From positions 1-64,000 of the forward strand of contig NZ_FXUL01000019.1 of the NCBI RefSeq assembly GCF_900182955.1: 64,000 nucleotides of DNA, in the 5' to 3' direction. Source of the stretch: Noviherbaspirillum suwonense (GTDB lineage: Bacteria > Pseudomonadota > Gammaproteobacteria > Burkholderiales > Burkholderiaceae_D). The notes under the pieces were generated by a model, which saw nothing but the letters and a program-made list of their open reading frames with translations, searched no databases and was not told the DNA's origin. Shown one piece after another: positions 63,784 through 64,000 of the stretch (positions are counted from its first letter, which is position 1; each line of letters opens with the position of its first letter). The position numbers and the translations under genes are program-made.

Positions 63784-64000
63784 ATGATCAATCAACGTAT
63801 CCTCCAGCACTTCCAGGAAAGTGCCCAACTGAAGCTGCAGGCCGCCGAACAGCTGGCCGAGCCGATTTCGCAAGCCGTGGAAATCATGTTCACCGCGCTT
63901 TCCAACGGCAACAAGATCCTCGCCTGCGGCAATGGCGGTTCGGCCGCCGACTGCCAGCATTTCGCGGCCGAACTGGTCGGCCGCTTCGAGCGCGAACGGC
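63784..64000 (+). CDS. SIS-domain phosphoheptose isomerase / DiaA (partial, cut by window end)
   Basis: The first 72 codons are present: MINQRILQHFQESAQLKLQA, then the SIS motif LACGNGGSAADCQHFAAELVGRFER. This is the GmhA/DiaA family. In betaproteobacteria the gene next to yraN is usually annotated gmhA-like or DiaA (an initiator-binding protein); the partial sequence does not decide. The 3' end lies outside the window. Confidence 0.9.
   Translation, partial: MINQRILQHFQESAQLKLQAAEQLAEPISQAVEIMFTALSNGNKILACGNGGSAADCQHFAAELVGRFERER

Overview
The window looks like a chromosome segment of a high-GC betaproteobacterium of the order Burkholderiales, most likely Oxalobacteraceae (Herbaspirillum/Noviherbaspirillum/Massilia-like). 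The basis is gene content and order: ubiK / torF-glnK-amtB, gshA-gshB-PTS EIIA-HPr-EI, metX-metW, gatC-gatA-gatB divergent from mreB-mreC-mreD-mrdA-rodA-rlpA, and rsmI divergent from an LppC/LpoA-like gene, yraN and gmhA/diaA. No tRNA, rRNA or CRISPR array was seen.

Region 1 (about 1-10,856) is a lower-GC accessory island full of decayed mobile DNA. It carries a possible IS66-type end, a VOC pseudogene, a secreted vanadium-haloperoxidase/PAP2-type enzyme, an IS5-family transposase remnant, an intact IS256-family element, two divergent wrecks of tyrosine recombinases and an IS3-family element with one amber stop in each orf. Inside this debris is an apparently intact, compact set of genes at 6,457-8,875: a TIR-like (ThsB/MTH538-type) gene, a caspase-like protease gene and a small RyR-like gene in one operon, facing a 56-codon unannotated ORF coupled to a SLATT-like two-TM protein. 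The TIR plus caspase pair matches the layout of the caspase-type (type IV) Thoeris anti-phage systems; the RyR and SLATT pieces next to it are the most unusual content of the window. The island ends inside comM/yifB: only the first ~65 codons of comM remain at 10,857-11,049.

Region 2 (about 11,050-33,600) is core-like. It has a membrane GGDEF protein, ubiK, a nitrogen-regulated torF-glnK-amtB operon with a visible sigma-54 promoter and a tandem set of NtrC-like sites, a PIN-domain toxin-antitoxin pair, glutathione synthesis, a regulatory-type PTS lacking EIIB/EIIC, metX-metW-ampG-M48 peptidase with start/stop overlaps, a secreted DUF1800-DUF1501 pair, a secreted serine hydrolase with a good sigma-70 promoter, xthA, pyrE and a DUF4124 protein.

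Region 3 (33,749-49,810) is an Rhs polymorphic-toxin locus on the minus strand: one giant 4,371-residue YD-repeat protein with a LysM domain, a membrane-like segment and a C-terminal toxin, its tightly linked immunity gene, then a start-less second copy of the Rhs C-terminal region with a different toxin and a different immunity gene. This is a main gene plus orphan cassette arrangement.

Region 4 (50,427-64,000) is core: the gatCAB amidotransferase, the complete rod-shape elongation cluster mreBCD-mrdA-rodA-rlpA, rsmI, an LppC/LpoA-like PBP activator, yraN and the start of a SIS-domain phosphoheptose isomerase gene cut by the window edge.
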